This document shows positions 43,738 to 53,744 of a stretch of 64,000 nucleotides of DNA, piece after piece. The position numbers were made by a program, and so were the translations under genes. The notes beneath the pieces are model-generated. The model was not told where the DNA came from. It saw nothing but the letters and a program-made list of their open reading frames with translations, and ran no database searches. This DNA comes from Buddleja alternifolia (lineage: Eukaryota > Streptophyta > Magnoliopsida > Lamiales > Scrophulariaceae): NCBI GenBank assembly GCA_019426215.1, contig CM033403.1, positions 36,280,754-36,344,753 on the forward strand, given 5' to 3'. Every line of letters begins with the position of its first letter. Position 1 is the first letter of the stretch.

Positions 43738-44141
43738 GTAATCATAAGAAATACCTTACATGAGAGGGTCTTTATGTAATTTCAAAAAAGCGAGGGAGTT
43801 GTTTGGTGATTGCACATTACGAGGGGGGTTTTGTGTAGTTTTTCATCAAAAAAAAAAAAAAAAAAATTTGTTGGGATTTTTTGTATATTGATATAGTTTA
43901 TGGATGGTGAAGAATTGGTGCCATCACCGGAGGAGAAAATCAAGAGTAGAAATGCTATGCGGAAAGGTGGTCTTCTTTTAACGCATTATTTTTATCAAGT
44001 TTACATAATTCATATTGTGTTGCATGGTTATTCTAGTTATGGAATAACCATAACTAGAATGAATATATTCTGAATTTCACTTTAGAAGGATGAATCATGA
44101 GGCTCTATTACCGGCTTAAGAGTAGTATTTCTTACTGAAGG
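43738..44141 (+). repeat. Segmental duplication, copy B (sister at 32846-33378)
   Basis: Same order of blocks as copy A, with a degraded exon-2 copy near 43902-43965. It differs by an A-run (43850-43866) and by a 31-base perfect hairpin at 44030-44060 that copy A lacks. The remainder after 44141 is unrelated to copy A. Confidence 0.88.
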
Positions 44142-44573
44142 GTTAGTTTCTATTTAAATTTCAATTAACAGTGAACTTGATAAACAATTTTAAATTTGGA
44201 AATATAGAATAACAAATAAAAAAGAATTGGGAAACGTAAATACGAATTAATCTGTCCACTTACTGGCTTTTTTGTTGTTTTTTTTCTTGATTTTAATTCT
44301 TATATCCAGACCATCAGTTTGTTTTGAAAGAATTTAAATTTATTCATGCTTACTTTCAAATAAGTTTTCAGCCATCCTGATTTGTTTTCTACAATTTCTC
44401 AACTTCCAACACCTCATATAAATATGCTAGTAAGTATCACATGATTTGCACGTGGTTATTCAATGAGAAATTTAATTGAAGTAAATGTCTAGTCTATTAG
44501 CAAATCAATAACTGGTTAAGAATTGATTATTTGGTAAAGGTCATCTTATACTTTTGGTCTCAAATACCACCTA
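44142..44573. other. AT-rich spacer, nothing recognised
   Basis: No coding frame, RNA gene or clear repeat. Confidence 0.5.
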
Positions 44574-44740
44574 TGGTCTCTCAACTCTATTATTTATCCC
44601 ATTTAAGTCTCTTATCTCTCAAACGCACTGAAATAGTCCCTCAAGTTATTACTTGTCTCACTTTAGTCTCTTGTCACTCAAATATGCTCAAATAGTCCCT
44701 CAACTCTCAAATTCATCTCATTACAGTCTTTTGAGTCAAT
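44574..44740. repeat. Three ~60-bp tandem repeats (GTCCCTCAACTC type)
   Basis: Units start near 44574, 44633 and 44692, each with (A/G)GTC(C/T)CTCAA... followed by CTCA(C/T)...AGTCT. Short repeats of this kind are common at ends of plant DNA transposons; no ends were found here. Confidence 0.75.
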
Positions 44741-46005
44741 TATCCGTTAAAGCTGATGTAACCTTGAGCCACGTGACTTACACCTTGTTAGGAAGGGTAT
44801 TTTTCTACTTTTGTAAAAAAAATTCTTGCAAATTTCCTATTTTTATCTATTTTATTTTATATTTTTTTCCCATTCTTTCCCAAAACCCTAACCTTAACCC
44901 ACATTTTCCCTCATCCCACTCTCCTAGTTCAATCCTCTCCACCTTCCATCCACCGTCAATGTTGCCACTACTGCCACGCTTCTCATATTGCGCCGCCATC
45001 CGCACCATCTGAAAATCAAATGACGTTACCCCATCTTTGGAAAATCAAATACCGCTACCCTTATTTTCTCAAAATCCATCGATGTCGCCCCATCCTCTGC
45101 AAATCCAACGATGTTGCCTCATCCATGTCGCCTTCTCTACCATCTGCCAAGTCGACCTCCTTCTCATCCAGCAAATTCCTTTGTTCGTCTCCTCTCGCCG
45201 TTGCTGTCCTGTTATTCGCTTTTAATTGTTGCAGATGGTTGGGAGGTAGTTTTGGAGGAATTTTTTTTGCAAAAGTTTAAAAAAGCTTTTGCAAAAAAAA
45301 AACTCCATGGATTTTAATGAAATGAATCTAAGAGTTGAGTGTATATTTAATTATTAACTATTAATTAATTAATTATCAATAGTAAAGGTGTGTATGAAAA
45401 TCTTTTTACGATAGAACAAATAATTGAGTTATGCACGCATTTATATAAGAGTTGGATAGATTAGATTAGATAGACAGATAACATTACTAAGTTTTCCTCT
45501 TTTGTTTCTTATAGATTGTTATGGCGTGGGCTAACAGAATTGCTTATCAGCGTCGACTTCCATTAAAACATAGCTGGTTGCTTTAAGCACTAGTTTTTCT
45601 CTTACGAGACATGTAAGGGAGTTACTAGCCCATTGCGCAAAACAATCAACAATTCTCTTAATATACATCACCAGATCAAACCACATACCATTTTTCTAAT
45701 TATTATATGAGAACTAACTAATAAACAACTATCAATAATTTATAGCAAGCTAATAAAAATACATCAATCAAGACATTATTATTTTGCAATGGTTATGTTG
45801 TTAAGTTCTATGCATCTAATAAATTATTAGACGTGCAATTGAGGTGCGCATATACTAATACATTTTTGAAGACAGAGACATGAAACGAGATAGAATAGAA
45901 TTTGAATTTGAATGAATAGGAAATTAAATTATCCCCCATTCTAACAAAAAAAAAAGAAGAAAGAAGAGGAAGTTAAATTCTAATGCATAAATGACACTAA
46001 CTAGT
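44741..46005. other. Spacer, no gene supported
   Basis: 44880-45230 is CT- and C-rich with overlapping short frames in three phases (rich in Pro, Ser, Leu) and no domain. The rest is AT-rich 3' flank of the F-box gene. Confidence 0.4.
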
Positions 46006-46996
46006 TTATGGGTACCATGGCGTCAATTGTTCGGGCAGTTCTAGGGTAGGTAAAGGCGTATACCAAGTAGCAAAGCGTAACTCTTTAAACCCATGAGAAC
46101 TGATATTGGTGTAATCACTCTCAAATGAATGGTATTTCCGAGTATTCAACGAGTAAAACACACCTTTATCGCCGTGAAACATTCGGAAATAAATCTTGTT
46201 TGCCATGCTTTTTTTAGGAGCGGTCTCTGCAAAAGTCGCGGAATGACTCACAAATAACATCTTATCACCTAAATCTTCCACCAATTCCCACTTCATATCA
46301 GGTTCTAATAGCCTAAATACATTGACTTTTCCTTCTTCATGTTCGACAAACACGACAAAAATCATTTTTTTCCCATGAATCTTAAATAAGAAGTGTTGTT
46401 TAATTACGCAGGGAGCCCTAGGTGGCGAGAGACACTTGGTGTAGACCATCCAACTTCGTTGAGAGAAATGTCCATTGATATCAAACGTACCAATATTCCC
46501 ATTCATATCCAAACAATATATGAATCCACGATGCAAAACTGGGGTGCAAGAGGATACTGGAAAGGGAAACTTGTTGCTGCCGTAGCAGTAGCTCCTCCAT
46601 TTATCCTCTCCCTGCTTAAGCATGCCAATTGGCAGATTTGTGGATTCTAGGTGGTCCGGCAATCCCAAAAATGAAGCATTGTGGGGAAGTTGGCGGGTGA
46701 AAAAAACTGATTGTTGTGTCGCCATCAGAAGGATCAAAGAAAAATATAGAATAATCATCTCGAGACATGAGCAACCATCCGTATTTAGAGCAGCGTATTT
46801 CTGCATTGCAAAACTTGGGATATTCCTTGTAAAAAACGTAATTAGAATTAGATTGAACGAATTTCCATATCCGCGTGTTCCTCCGATAAAACATCAGCCA
46901 AGGAGAGTTTGGCACAACTGCACTCCACGATTTGCATACTAGGCCAAAAGTTTTCCTATCTTTAGGAAAGAGCTTTGACACTACCAAAGTCAGAAG
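46006..46996 (-). pseudogene. F-box protein gene (DUF295/SKIP23-like), main part; split by an LTR element
   Basis: F-box proteins bring substrates to SCF ubiquitin ligases by binding SKP1. The N-terminal F-box reads, across the insertion, as D-L-P-E-E-L-L plus T-L-V-V-S-K-L, followed by K-T-F-G-L-V-C-K-S-W. A C-terminal region of the DUF295/SKIP23 sort includes R-G-F-I-Y-C-L-D-M-N-G-N-I-G. The stop is at 46008-46006. Two lesions: the 2.6 kb LTR element at 46997-49602 cuts the F-box, and a one-base indel in the A-run (T-run on this strand) at 46700-46706 shifts the frame. Otherwise about 330 codons are clean, so inactivation is recent, or the homopolymer shift is an assembly error. Confidence 0.8.
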
Positions 46997-47524
46997 TGAT
47001 GGGTATTAAGTGTGGAGACAAATCAAATGGATCAAAGAAAGAAGAAGAGAGGCGAAAACGGGCTGATTTCAGATTCTGGAAAAGCATGCCGCGGCATAGG
47101 ACCGCGGCATCAGGAAAGCATGCCGCGGCACAGGACAGCGGCATCAGAGGAGTGCCGCGCCGCCATGCCGCGGCATCAAGACTTGGACCGCGGCACAAAA
47201 CGGAAAAATGGCCTGGACGCGTTTTTGACACCTATGCACGCGTCTTTGATGACTCGACGCGTTATGGACGCGTTTTGGACTTCTTCTTTGCCTATATATA
47301 TCTCCCATGTTGCTATGTAATTAGTGTGTGAGAGAGGTGTACAAAAGAATTGATATATACGCTCTCTACCTCTTGTAATTGCATCTCATACAAAGAAATA
47401 AATCTCTCTAGTGCAGGTCCGTGGATGTAGGCATTATTGGCCGAACCACGTAAATTGTTGTCTCGTATTTTTTCTCGCTTTGATTCTTACTTTAAAGTTC
47501 GTTTATGCGCGTTGATTCCTAACA
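46997..47524 (+). repeat. 5' LTR with CCGCGGCA and ACGCGT clusters
   Basis: U3 holds repeated GCCGCGGCA words (47085-47185) and several (G)ACGCG(T) words (47215-47275) just upstream of the TATA box CCTATATATATC at 47291-47302. The 3' LTR at 49077-49602 is nearly identical. Confidence 0.92.
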
Positions 47525-47526
47525 AC

Positions 47527-47540
47527 TGGTATCAGAGCAC
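47527..47540 (+). other. Primer binding site, initiator tRNA-Met
   Basis: TGGTATCAGAGCAC two bases after the 5' LTR, the standard plant initiator tRNA-Met primer site. Confidence 0.92.
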
Positions 47541-47815
47541 GGGTTACAGCGATCCGTGGGCAAATCAATGGCGTCTGAAGATGGTAAAGTAAGAGTCGGG
47601 GAAAAAGCCTGAAAAGGTGACAGATGCAAACTGAGAGTTGCAGGAGATGCTGCAAGTTCTGGGGGTAATCCCATTGAACGTTAACGAGAAAACGTTCAAA
47701 AATCGTGGTGCCAGATGTAGAGGCAGAGACGCAGCAGCGAGAGCAGGTTTATGTTACTGGGTTGGGTAGACATGAAGCCAGTGGGAGCAGTTGCAGTGCC
47801 GGGGGCAGATCCGTA

Positions 47816-48010
47816 TAGCCGAAGGTCAAGAGGCCAGACTTGTGTTGCCAAGAGGGCCGAAGAACGAGCAAGCCGGGGACCGGAGAGACGGAGTTACGGA
47901 GCCATGAGCAGATTCGTATAGTCGGAGGTCAAGGGCCAGACTCGTGTTGCCAAGAGGGCGGAAGAACGAGCAAGCCGGGGATCGGGGAGGCAGAGTTACG
48001 GAGGCATAAC
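47816..48010 (+). repeat. Two-copy ~100-bp tandem repeat inside the LARD
   Basis: GGTCAAG(A)GGCCAGACT...AGAACGAGCAAGCCGGGGA occurs at 47823 and 47928, each followed by a similar GGAG(A/G)..GAGTTACGGAG. Confidence 0.85.
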
Positions 48011-48074
48011 CACGTGGATAATCCATGAAGGTAGAAAACGGGGCCAAGAGGGGTTGACCGTGGAGCCGGAAGTC

Positions 48075-48483
48075 ATGGGGGCAAGATGCGAAGCCGAGTT
48101 AGGCAGATTCGCTGAGTCGGGGCAAGATGCGTAGCCGGGTTAGGCAGATTCGCTGAGTCGGGGCAAGATGCGAAGCCGGGTTAGGCAGATTCGCTGAGTC
48201 GGGGCAAGATGCGAAGAGCCGGGTTAGGCAGATTCGCTGAGTTGGAGTAAGATGTGAAGCCGAGTTAGGCCTTCACTGAGCTGCGGCAAGATGTGAAGCC
48301 GGGTTAGGCCTTCACTGAGCTGGGGCAAGATGTGAAGCCGAGTTAGGCCTTCACTGAGCTGGGGGCAAGATGCGAAGAGTCGGGTTAGGCAGATTCGCTG
48401 AGCTGGGGCAGAACGCGAAGCCGAGTTAGGCAGATTCGTTGAGCTGCAGCAGAACGCGAAGCCGAGTTAGGCAGATTCGCGGA
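48075..48483 (+). repeat. ~41-bp tandem array (about ten units) inside the LARD
   Basis: Consensus block GGGGCAAGATGCGAAGCCG followed by GGTTAGGCAGATTCGCTGAG, with a variant (TTAGGCCTTCACTGAGCTG) in the middle units. Non-coding. A second short array of three ~47-bp units with GAGACAGGTTGACCAA lies at 48575-48712. Confidence 0.92.
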
Positions 48484-49076
48484 GCCTGGGTTTTATTGGC
48501 GTGAGGATCAGACATAGCTCATGCAGTTGGCAGGGAGCAGATATGTTGGAAGAATCCAAGATAGTCAATAGAAAGTCCTTGGTGTAAAGGTATCGCGAGA
48601 CAGGTTGACCAAGGTGGAAAGTCTTTGGTGTAAGGATGTCTTGAGACAGGTTGACCAAAGCGGGAAAATCCTTGGTGTAAGGATGTCGAGAGACAGGTTG
48701 ACCAAGGTGGTTATCCTCTTGTGAGGAGGATGGCAACAAAAGTTGCGGGGTTGTGAGACATGTTCCGGGTCTTGGGAGTAACCTATATCCGAGGTCAGTT
48801 GGATCGAGATGGATAAGTCACGCTAGTCAGGAGTTGGCTGATCACCAAAAGAATAGGGTAGTGGCGAAGGTTCAAAGAAGGGGAACATCGTTCACAATGT
48901 GAGTCTGTCAAGTGGGAGCACTAGGGACGGATTTGATCTCCAATGGGATTGGGGATGTGACGACTAGATTGAGGTTCACTTGGGAAAAGTGAAGGGACGA
49001 ATGAGAGATATATATTGAATGATCGGTATGAAGGGATTGTGTCTTCAACTTTGAGTTTGATCTCCAAGTGGGAGAT

Positions 49077-49602
49077 TGATGGATATTAAGTGTGGAGACA
49101 AATCAAATGGATCAAAGAAAGAAGAAGAGAGGCGAAAACGGGCTGATTTCAGATTCTGGAAAAGCATGCCGCGGCACAGGGCCGCGGCATCAGGAAAGCA
49201 TGCCGCGGCACAGGACCGCGGCATCAGAGGAGTGCCGCGGCGCCGTGCCGCGGCATCAAGACTTGGACCGCGGCACAAAACGGCAGAATGGCCTGGACGC
49301 GTTTTCGACACCTATGCACGCGTCTTTGATGACTCGACGCGTTATGGACGCGTTTTGGACTTCTTCTTTGCCTATATATATCTCCCATGTTGCTATGTAA
49401 TTAGTGTGTGAGAGAGGTGTACAAAAGAATTGATATATACGCTCTCTACCCCTTGTAATTGGATCTCATACAAAGAAATAAATCTCTCTAGTGCAGGTCC
49501 GTGGACGTAGGCATTATTGGCCGAACCACGTAAATCGTTGTTTCGTTTTTTCTTGCTTTGATTCTTACTTTAAAGTTCGTTTATGCGCGTTGATTCCTAA
49601 CA
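49077..49602 (+). repeat. 3' LTR of the LARD-like element
   Basis: Direct copy of 46997-47524, preceded by a purine-rich AAGTGGGAGATT tract and followed by target copy AGAAG. Confidence 0.95.
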
Positions 49603-49641
49603 AGAAGTTCTTCGGGGAGATCAGTCCAATCCACATTGTTT
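49603..49641 (-). pseudogene. F-box gene, 5' coding piece cut off by the LARD
   Basis: On the minus strand a polypyrimidine tract and CCCAG (49654-49642) precede codons for N-V-D-W-T-D-L-P-E-E-L-L, the first half of the F-box. Removing the LTR element and one AGAAG copy joins it in frame to 46991. The acceptor-like border suggests an upstream exon; the start codon was not found. Confidence 0.75.
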
Positions 49642-49654
49642 CTGGGAAAAGGAC

Positions 49655-49959
49655 AAAAGAAAAAGAAAACTTAAAACCATAATCTAGTAAAAATTAATGA
49701 TTTGTAATTTTTTTTTTTGAACAAGAAAACATATTATATTATATATCAAAGGTCACACCAATTTACAAAAGAGAGTACAGGGTTTGCGAGCTATTACCAT
49801 ATATAACCTGGCTTCCATCCTTCTCCATATGCACATCCAAAAACAGGACAAAGATACAAAAATTTCATTTACAAAAGGCCTCTCGGAGGCATATTTTGTA
49901 ATTTCAGTTTCAAAGAAAATAACGCGTGGCTCGTTTAATACCCTCATAATATCGAATAG
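49655..49959. other. Spacer 5' of the F-box gene
   Basis: AT-rich; short overlapping frames on both strands, none convincing. Confidence 0.45.
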
Positions 49960-49962
49960 TAA

Positions 49963-50327
49963 GGCTATGTTTGGTTATGTTTTTGGATGGTATTTTGGAG
50001 AGAAATTTATGAAAATGTGTGCGTATTTGATGAGACTGTGTTTGGTTTTATTTTGAGAGTTGATTTTTTGGTATATGTTTTGGTGAGATAGTGTTTGGTT
50101 TTGTTTCTAGAGGGAACAAAAATTACTGTAAAATCATAAAACTTTTGTCTGTTAATAATTAATTAATGATTGAAAATAGGAGAGAATACTTGGGTTACAA
50201 ATTTTTAAATAAATAATAATTGTATTTTTTTTAGACAAAAAAAAATATAATATTTTTGGACCAAAATTATGTTAACCAAACACAATTGGGCCAAAATTTT
50301 GGACCAAATTGGTTTGAAAACATAGCC
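49963..50327. mobile_element. Tourist/PIF-Harbinger-like MITE with TAA target duplication
   Basis: Terminal inverted repeat GGCTATGTTT, perfect at both ends, flanked by TAA (49960-49962 and 50328-50330). Non-coding, 365 bp. Same family as 27855-28202. Confidence 0.9.
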
Positions 50328-50330
50328 TAA

Positions 50331-50984
50331 GATTTTGATGATTCAGTCTCGTTAATTGATGAACCAAATCGTGAATGCAGTTTAAATCCTTATAAAAACT
50401 TCTTTTAAAAATAAATGCAAAAAAATCAGCTATGAAGTGTACAAATTATAAGGACATACAGATCTAAAATCTTCAAAGTATAAAATTAGGGATTCGGGTA
50501 AAATTGACTGCCAATCATGTTGGCATAACAAAATTCATATCAAAAGAATTCCAACGTAGTTTAAATAATAAATACGGAAAAGAAATTGAGAATAAATAAC
50601 AATAAAAGGTTTGAATTTTTCTTTTGTTACACAAAAGTTTGTGAAAATAAGTACTAGAACATTAAACAATTCAGTGAAATAATCAAATTTTATTTGAAAC
50701 GTACCTTTTGGTTAAATTAACAGGTCCCGAATCGATTGAGAGAAAAATATATTATGCACTTTCGCGTGAGTGAGAGAGGCAAATTATTACGATGGTAACT
50801 TGTATAAATAAGGTACTTAATTTGACACAGGCCTTATGGTTTAGGAATTGCAACTTGCAAGTGTGCGTGTATATATATATATATATATTGTATAACCAAA
50901 AAAAAAAAAAAGGAATATATATATATATATATATTGTGTATATGTATATATATATTAGTTTTCCACTCCTAGTCCGTGTAGGGT
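50331..50984. other. AT-rich spacer with TA microsatellites
   Basis: TA runs at about 50868-50887 and 50915-50955 separated by an A-run. No gene. Confidence 0.6.
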
Positions 50985-51269
50985 TCAGGAACCCAACCCC
51001 TTAATAAATACCAAGTCTTTTAACCCTAACCTAAAACACTCCCTTTCAATTTTCATCGGGCAACGCACAAGCAGAGGTAGGTACCCTTTCATCAGCTGAG
51101 CTTCATGTGTAAATGGCAATAATAAAACATTTGATTTTTTGAGGTTATTTATATAAGAGGGGTATATATGTCATTTCAGACGTAAAAATCTGTGTTTGAC
51201 CCCTATTAAGTTTGCAATAGAAAGCCCTTGCTTATTAAATACAAAAATAAAATAAAATAGAAAGCTCTG

Positions 51270-51300
<31 letters not shown>

Positions 51301-51470
51301 ATTCACAATAAAATTGTGGGATTTTCAGAAAGGCGAATTATTTGGCCTATATCATCCTACCAAGAAGTCGTTAATTTGAATTGAACCACTTCAATTTTTA
51401 CAAAAAACAACCAAATCCCGGTAAGTTCTCTGGAAATTTCTCTGTTTCATTATTTGGTTAGTTATTGTTA
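50985..51470 (+). promoter_or_regulatory. 5' UTR-like segment with telo-box-like motif, and ATT microsatellite
   Basis: TTAACCCTAACC near 51019 resembles the telo-box (AAACCCTAA) of plant ribosomal-protein and translation genes. A leader-like, CT-rich stretch and GCAGAGGTAGGTACC follow. (ATT)n at 51271-51300. No coding exon follows before the repeats at 51480, so this may be a promoter relic. Confidence 0.3.
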
Positions 51471-51604
51471 TAGGCTATGTAGGATTACTTTTGTTGGTAT
51501 ACGAGGATATGGTACGATACGACACGGATACGAAACATGACAAATCTCAAAATTTTAGGATACAATACACTAAGAATACGTGTATAAATATACATGTACA
51601 TTTT

Positions 51605-52135
51605 AACATAATGTATTTTTTCACCTGAATATCGAAATGAATCAATTCTTGCACTGTTACAAACTTTTCGAGTCAGACTACATTTTTTATGTTGAAGTCG
51701 AAGCCCGAAAATGTACAGAAAATGTCGAAAAATCATCCCAAAAATGACAAAAAAATATTTTTTTCTGAAAAATTCGTATATATGTGACTTTTTTTAACAT
51801 GTTGTATTTTTTCACCTGGATATCAATGAATCAATTCTTGCACCATTACAAACTTTGTGAGTTAATCTACATTTTTTGTGTTGAAATCGAAGCCTGAAAA
51901 TGTATAGAAGATATCAGAAAATCATCCCGAAAATGACGGAATTTTGTTTTTTTTTTAAAAATCCGTATGTGTGACTTTAACATGTATTTTTTCACCTAAA
52001 TATCGAAATGAATCAATTTTTGCACCGTTATAAACTTTGTGAGTCAATCTACATTTTTTGTGTTGAAGTCGAAGCCCAGAAATGTACAGAAGATGTCGAA
52101 AAATAATCCCGAAAATGACAAAAATTCACAAAGGA
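51605..52135. repeat. Three ~180-190-bp tandem repeats
   Basis: Each unit has GTATTTTTTCACCT..., then CAATTCTTGCAC..TTACAAACTTT, TGTTGAAGTCGAAGCC and AATCATCCC(G/A)AAAATGAC. Starts near 51610, 51799 and 51979. The leading part (51480-51600) has GATACGACACGGATACG words related to the hAT-like element at 18.7 kb. Confidence 0.88.
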
Positions 52136-52164
52136 AAATAAGAAAAGAAAATAACAATATATGA

Positions 52165-52307
52165 GGGTACGCCATTCACAATGGCGTACCCTGTCACATA
52201 AATTGAAAAAAAAAATAAGCAAAATAAAAGAATAAAAAAATCGGAAAATGTGGATACGCCATTGGTAATGGCGGATCCACCTGGATATGCCATTGTCATT
52301 GGCGTAT
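52165..52307. repeat. Array of three short hairpins with a GCCATT-N3-AATGGC core
   Basis: Hairpin 1 (52165-52191) has a perfect 12-bp stem GGGTACGCCATT and a 3-base loop CAC. Hairpin 2 (52250-52280) has a 14-bp stem with one mismatch, loop GGT. Hairpin 3 (52283-52307) is degenerate, loop GTC. No coding. Confidence 0.85.
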
Positions 52308-52579
52308 TATACTAGTTCTGAATATATTTTTTTTTGTGTATTATTTATATAAATATTATTTAAAATAGTATTATTTATTTAAAAAGTCCAATTTCCATCT
52401 GATGAGCATCTGATGACTTTTGTAGTTTGTAAAGATAAGAATGCATTACAGTATATGTAAATGTGAGTTCGCCAGTTGGAAAAGAGAAAGCGACATACAG
52501 AGACAAGCCATAACTATTTCAATTTTCTTACTAAAAGTATCACAGCTGGAATAATATCAAGCAAATCATACATTTTTAC

Positions 52580-53159
52580 CTTGAAGCATTCTTTTCCCGT
52601 ATGTTCATCGTCAACCACTATTGCATCCATGAATCTGCCCATTGATGGAAACAAAAAAAGGATAAAAAAAAATATTTTCGATTATAAGAATAAATCTTAT
52701 CCCAATACTTTGAGTAATCAAAATAAACCTAGACCCCTATTTATAATAATAATAATAAAACAAATTGCTACGCAAGCTACTGACTCCTACTAAAAAGGAA
52801 ATAATTAGATTTCTGAACAACTAGGAAACTCAATCAACTAGGAAATAAACTCCTAAACTAACAAGGACTCAAAATAAGGAAATAAAATAACAAAACATAA
52901 TAATTAAATCTGATTCTTTTTTTTTTTCTGCTGCTCGTAATTTGCTTCACACAACGATTTCACAATAATTAAAGACTACGTGATGCTCCATATCAAGTGG
53001 CTGACTGGTTTCTAAACATGAGGGTCTATGAGATGGAAAGCCAACTCTCAGAAACTCCTCCAACTTCTGAGAATCTATAGTATACCTGTAGCCTCCGTCA
53101 CCATTGAAGCCAATAAGAACCACATTTACTTCAAGAGGGACTTGAAATGGAACCCGCAA
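52580..53159 (-). pseudogene. Exon of a conserved plant protein (At5g58100-like), interrupted by a solo LTR
   Basis: The minus strand encodes V-P-L-E-V-N-V-V-L-I-G-F-N-G-D-G-G-Y-R-Y and S-H-R-P-S-C-L-E-T, which I recall as a conserved stretch of a large plant membrane or secretory protein, At5g58100-like; this is from memory. A solo LTR at 52643-52953 interrupts it. Joining the flanks keeps the frame through M-D-A-I-V-V-D-D to a donor AAG|GTAAAA at 52580. The acceptor side at about 53160 reads GCGG where CAGG would be expected, so splicing may be lost. No other exons were found with confidence, so it is probably a captured or relic exon. Confidence 0.5.
52643..52953 (-). mobile_element. Solo LTR related to the PDS5-carrying / chromovirus family
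   Basis: Plus strand TGATGGAAAC...TTCACACA; on the minus strand it starts TGTGTGAAGC like the LTRs at 40306 and 41842 (TGTTGTGAAGC) and ends ...TTCCATCA. About 311 bp. Flanks CCCAT and ACGAT agree at 3 of 5 bases, so the target duplication is weak. It has CCTATTTATAATAATAAT near 52735. Confidence 0.65.
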
Positions 53160-53744
53160 GCGAGATAAAATTGTAATTAGAGATCAACCACGACCATATA
53201 TCAGACAAAACAAAAATATTGTAAGAGCAATTATCTCATAATTTATTGCAGAAGCTACTTAAGCAGCATTATTTGAAAGAAATAAAAGGGGAAAGAATAT
53301 ACTGTGGTACATTTTAATACAAAGTGATGAAAGACTACAAAATAGAATTCTTTATGACATTGACGTTTTATGACGTCAATGTGCCATTGGCCATATTCAA
53401 CAGAAGATGAAACCTGTAGCATTTTTTTCTTGATAATTATAAGCTACAACTTATGTATTATTTGAAACAACCACGAGAATATATGATGAAAACTTGAACA
53501 ACCATGACCAGAATACAAAATGTTTAACCTCTAGTAAATAGACTTGAGGACCTTCAATTATTTTATTTACTAGGACAACTGATCAACGCATCACAAATTT
53601 GTTTATTATAACAAAGCACGTATCAGTTTTACAGCGGTAAGCCAACACTTCACTAAAGCCACAAAACTATTTCAGTTTTCACCGGATTTTCAGAATCAAA
53701 CAAAACATGCACCTTCTTATGTAGATGAAAAAATAAAAAAGAAA
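53160..53744. other. AT-rich intron- or spacer-like sequence
   Basis: No supported exon or repeat. A TGACGTTTTATGACGTCA-type palindromic patch at about 53362-53380 resembles a bZIP (TGACGT) site pair. Confidence 0.4.

Larger units (their letters stand above)
46997..49602 (+). mobile_element. Non-coding LTR retrotransposon (LARD/TRIM-like), inserted in the F-box gene
   Basis: LTRs 46997-47524 and 49077-49602 (TGATGG...CCTAACA) with few differences. The perfect target duplication AGAAG (46992-46996 and 49603-49607) interrupts the F-box coding sequence. The interior has a tRNA-Met primer site, several tandem arrays and a purine-rich tract, but no gag or pol. Close similarity of the LTRs and the clean host gene suggest a young insertion made by proteins from elsewhere. 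Confidence 0.95.

Noticed and set aside
44653..45317. Overlapping Ser/Pro/Leu-rich frames in a CT-rich stretch
   Set aside because: Three phases are open at once, which reflects composition; no start context, domain or splice borders.
46975..47331. Arg-rich frames in the LARD LTR (and the copy at 49076-49411)
   Set aside because: They exist in both LTRs because the LTRs are copies; frames run through promoter repeats and the primer-site side and have no protein features.
47840..48047. Apparent repeat protein in the LARD interior
   Set aside because: Open frames come from the ~100-bp tandem repeat on both strands; no conserved phase.
48075..48483. Possible CRISPR array (41-bp units)
   Set aside because: Plant LTR element interior; units are contiguous variants with no unique spacers of fixed size.
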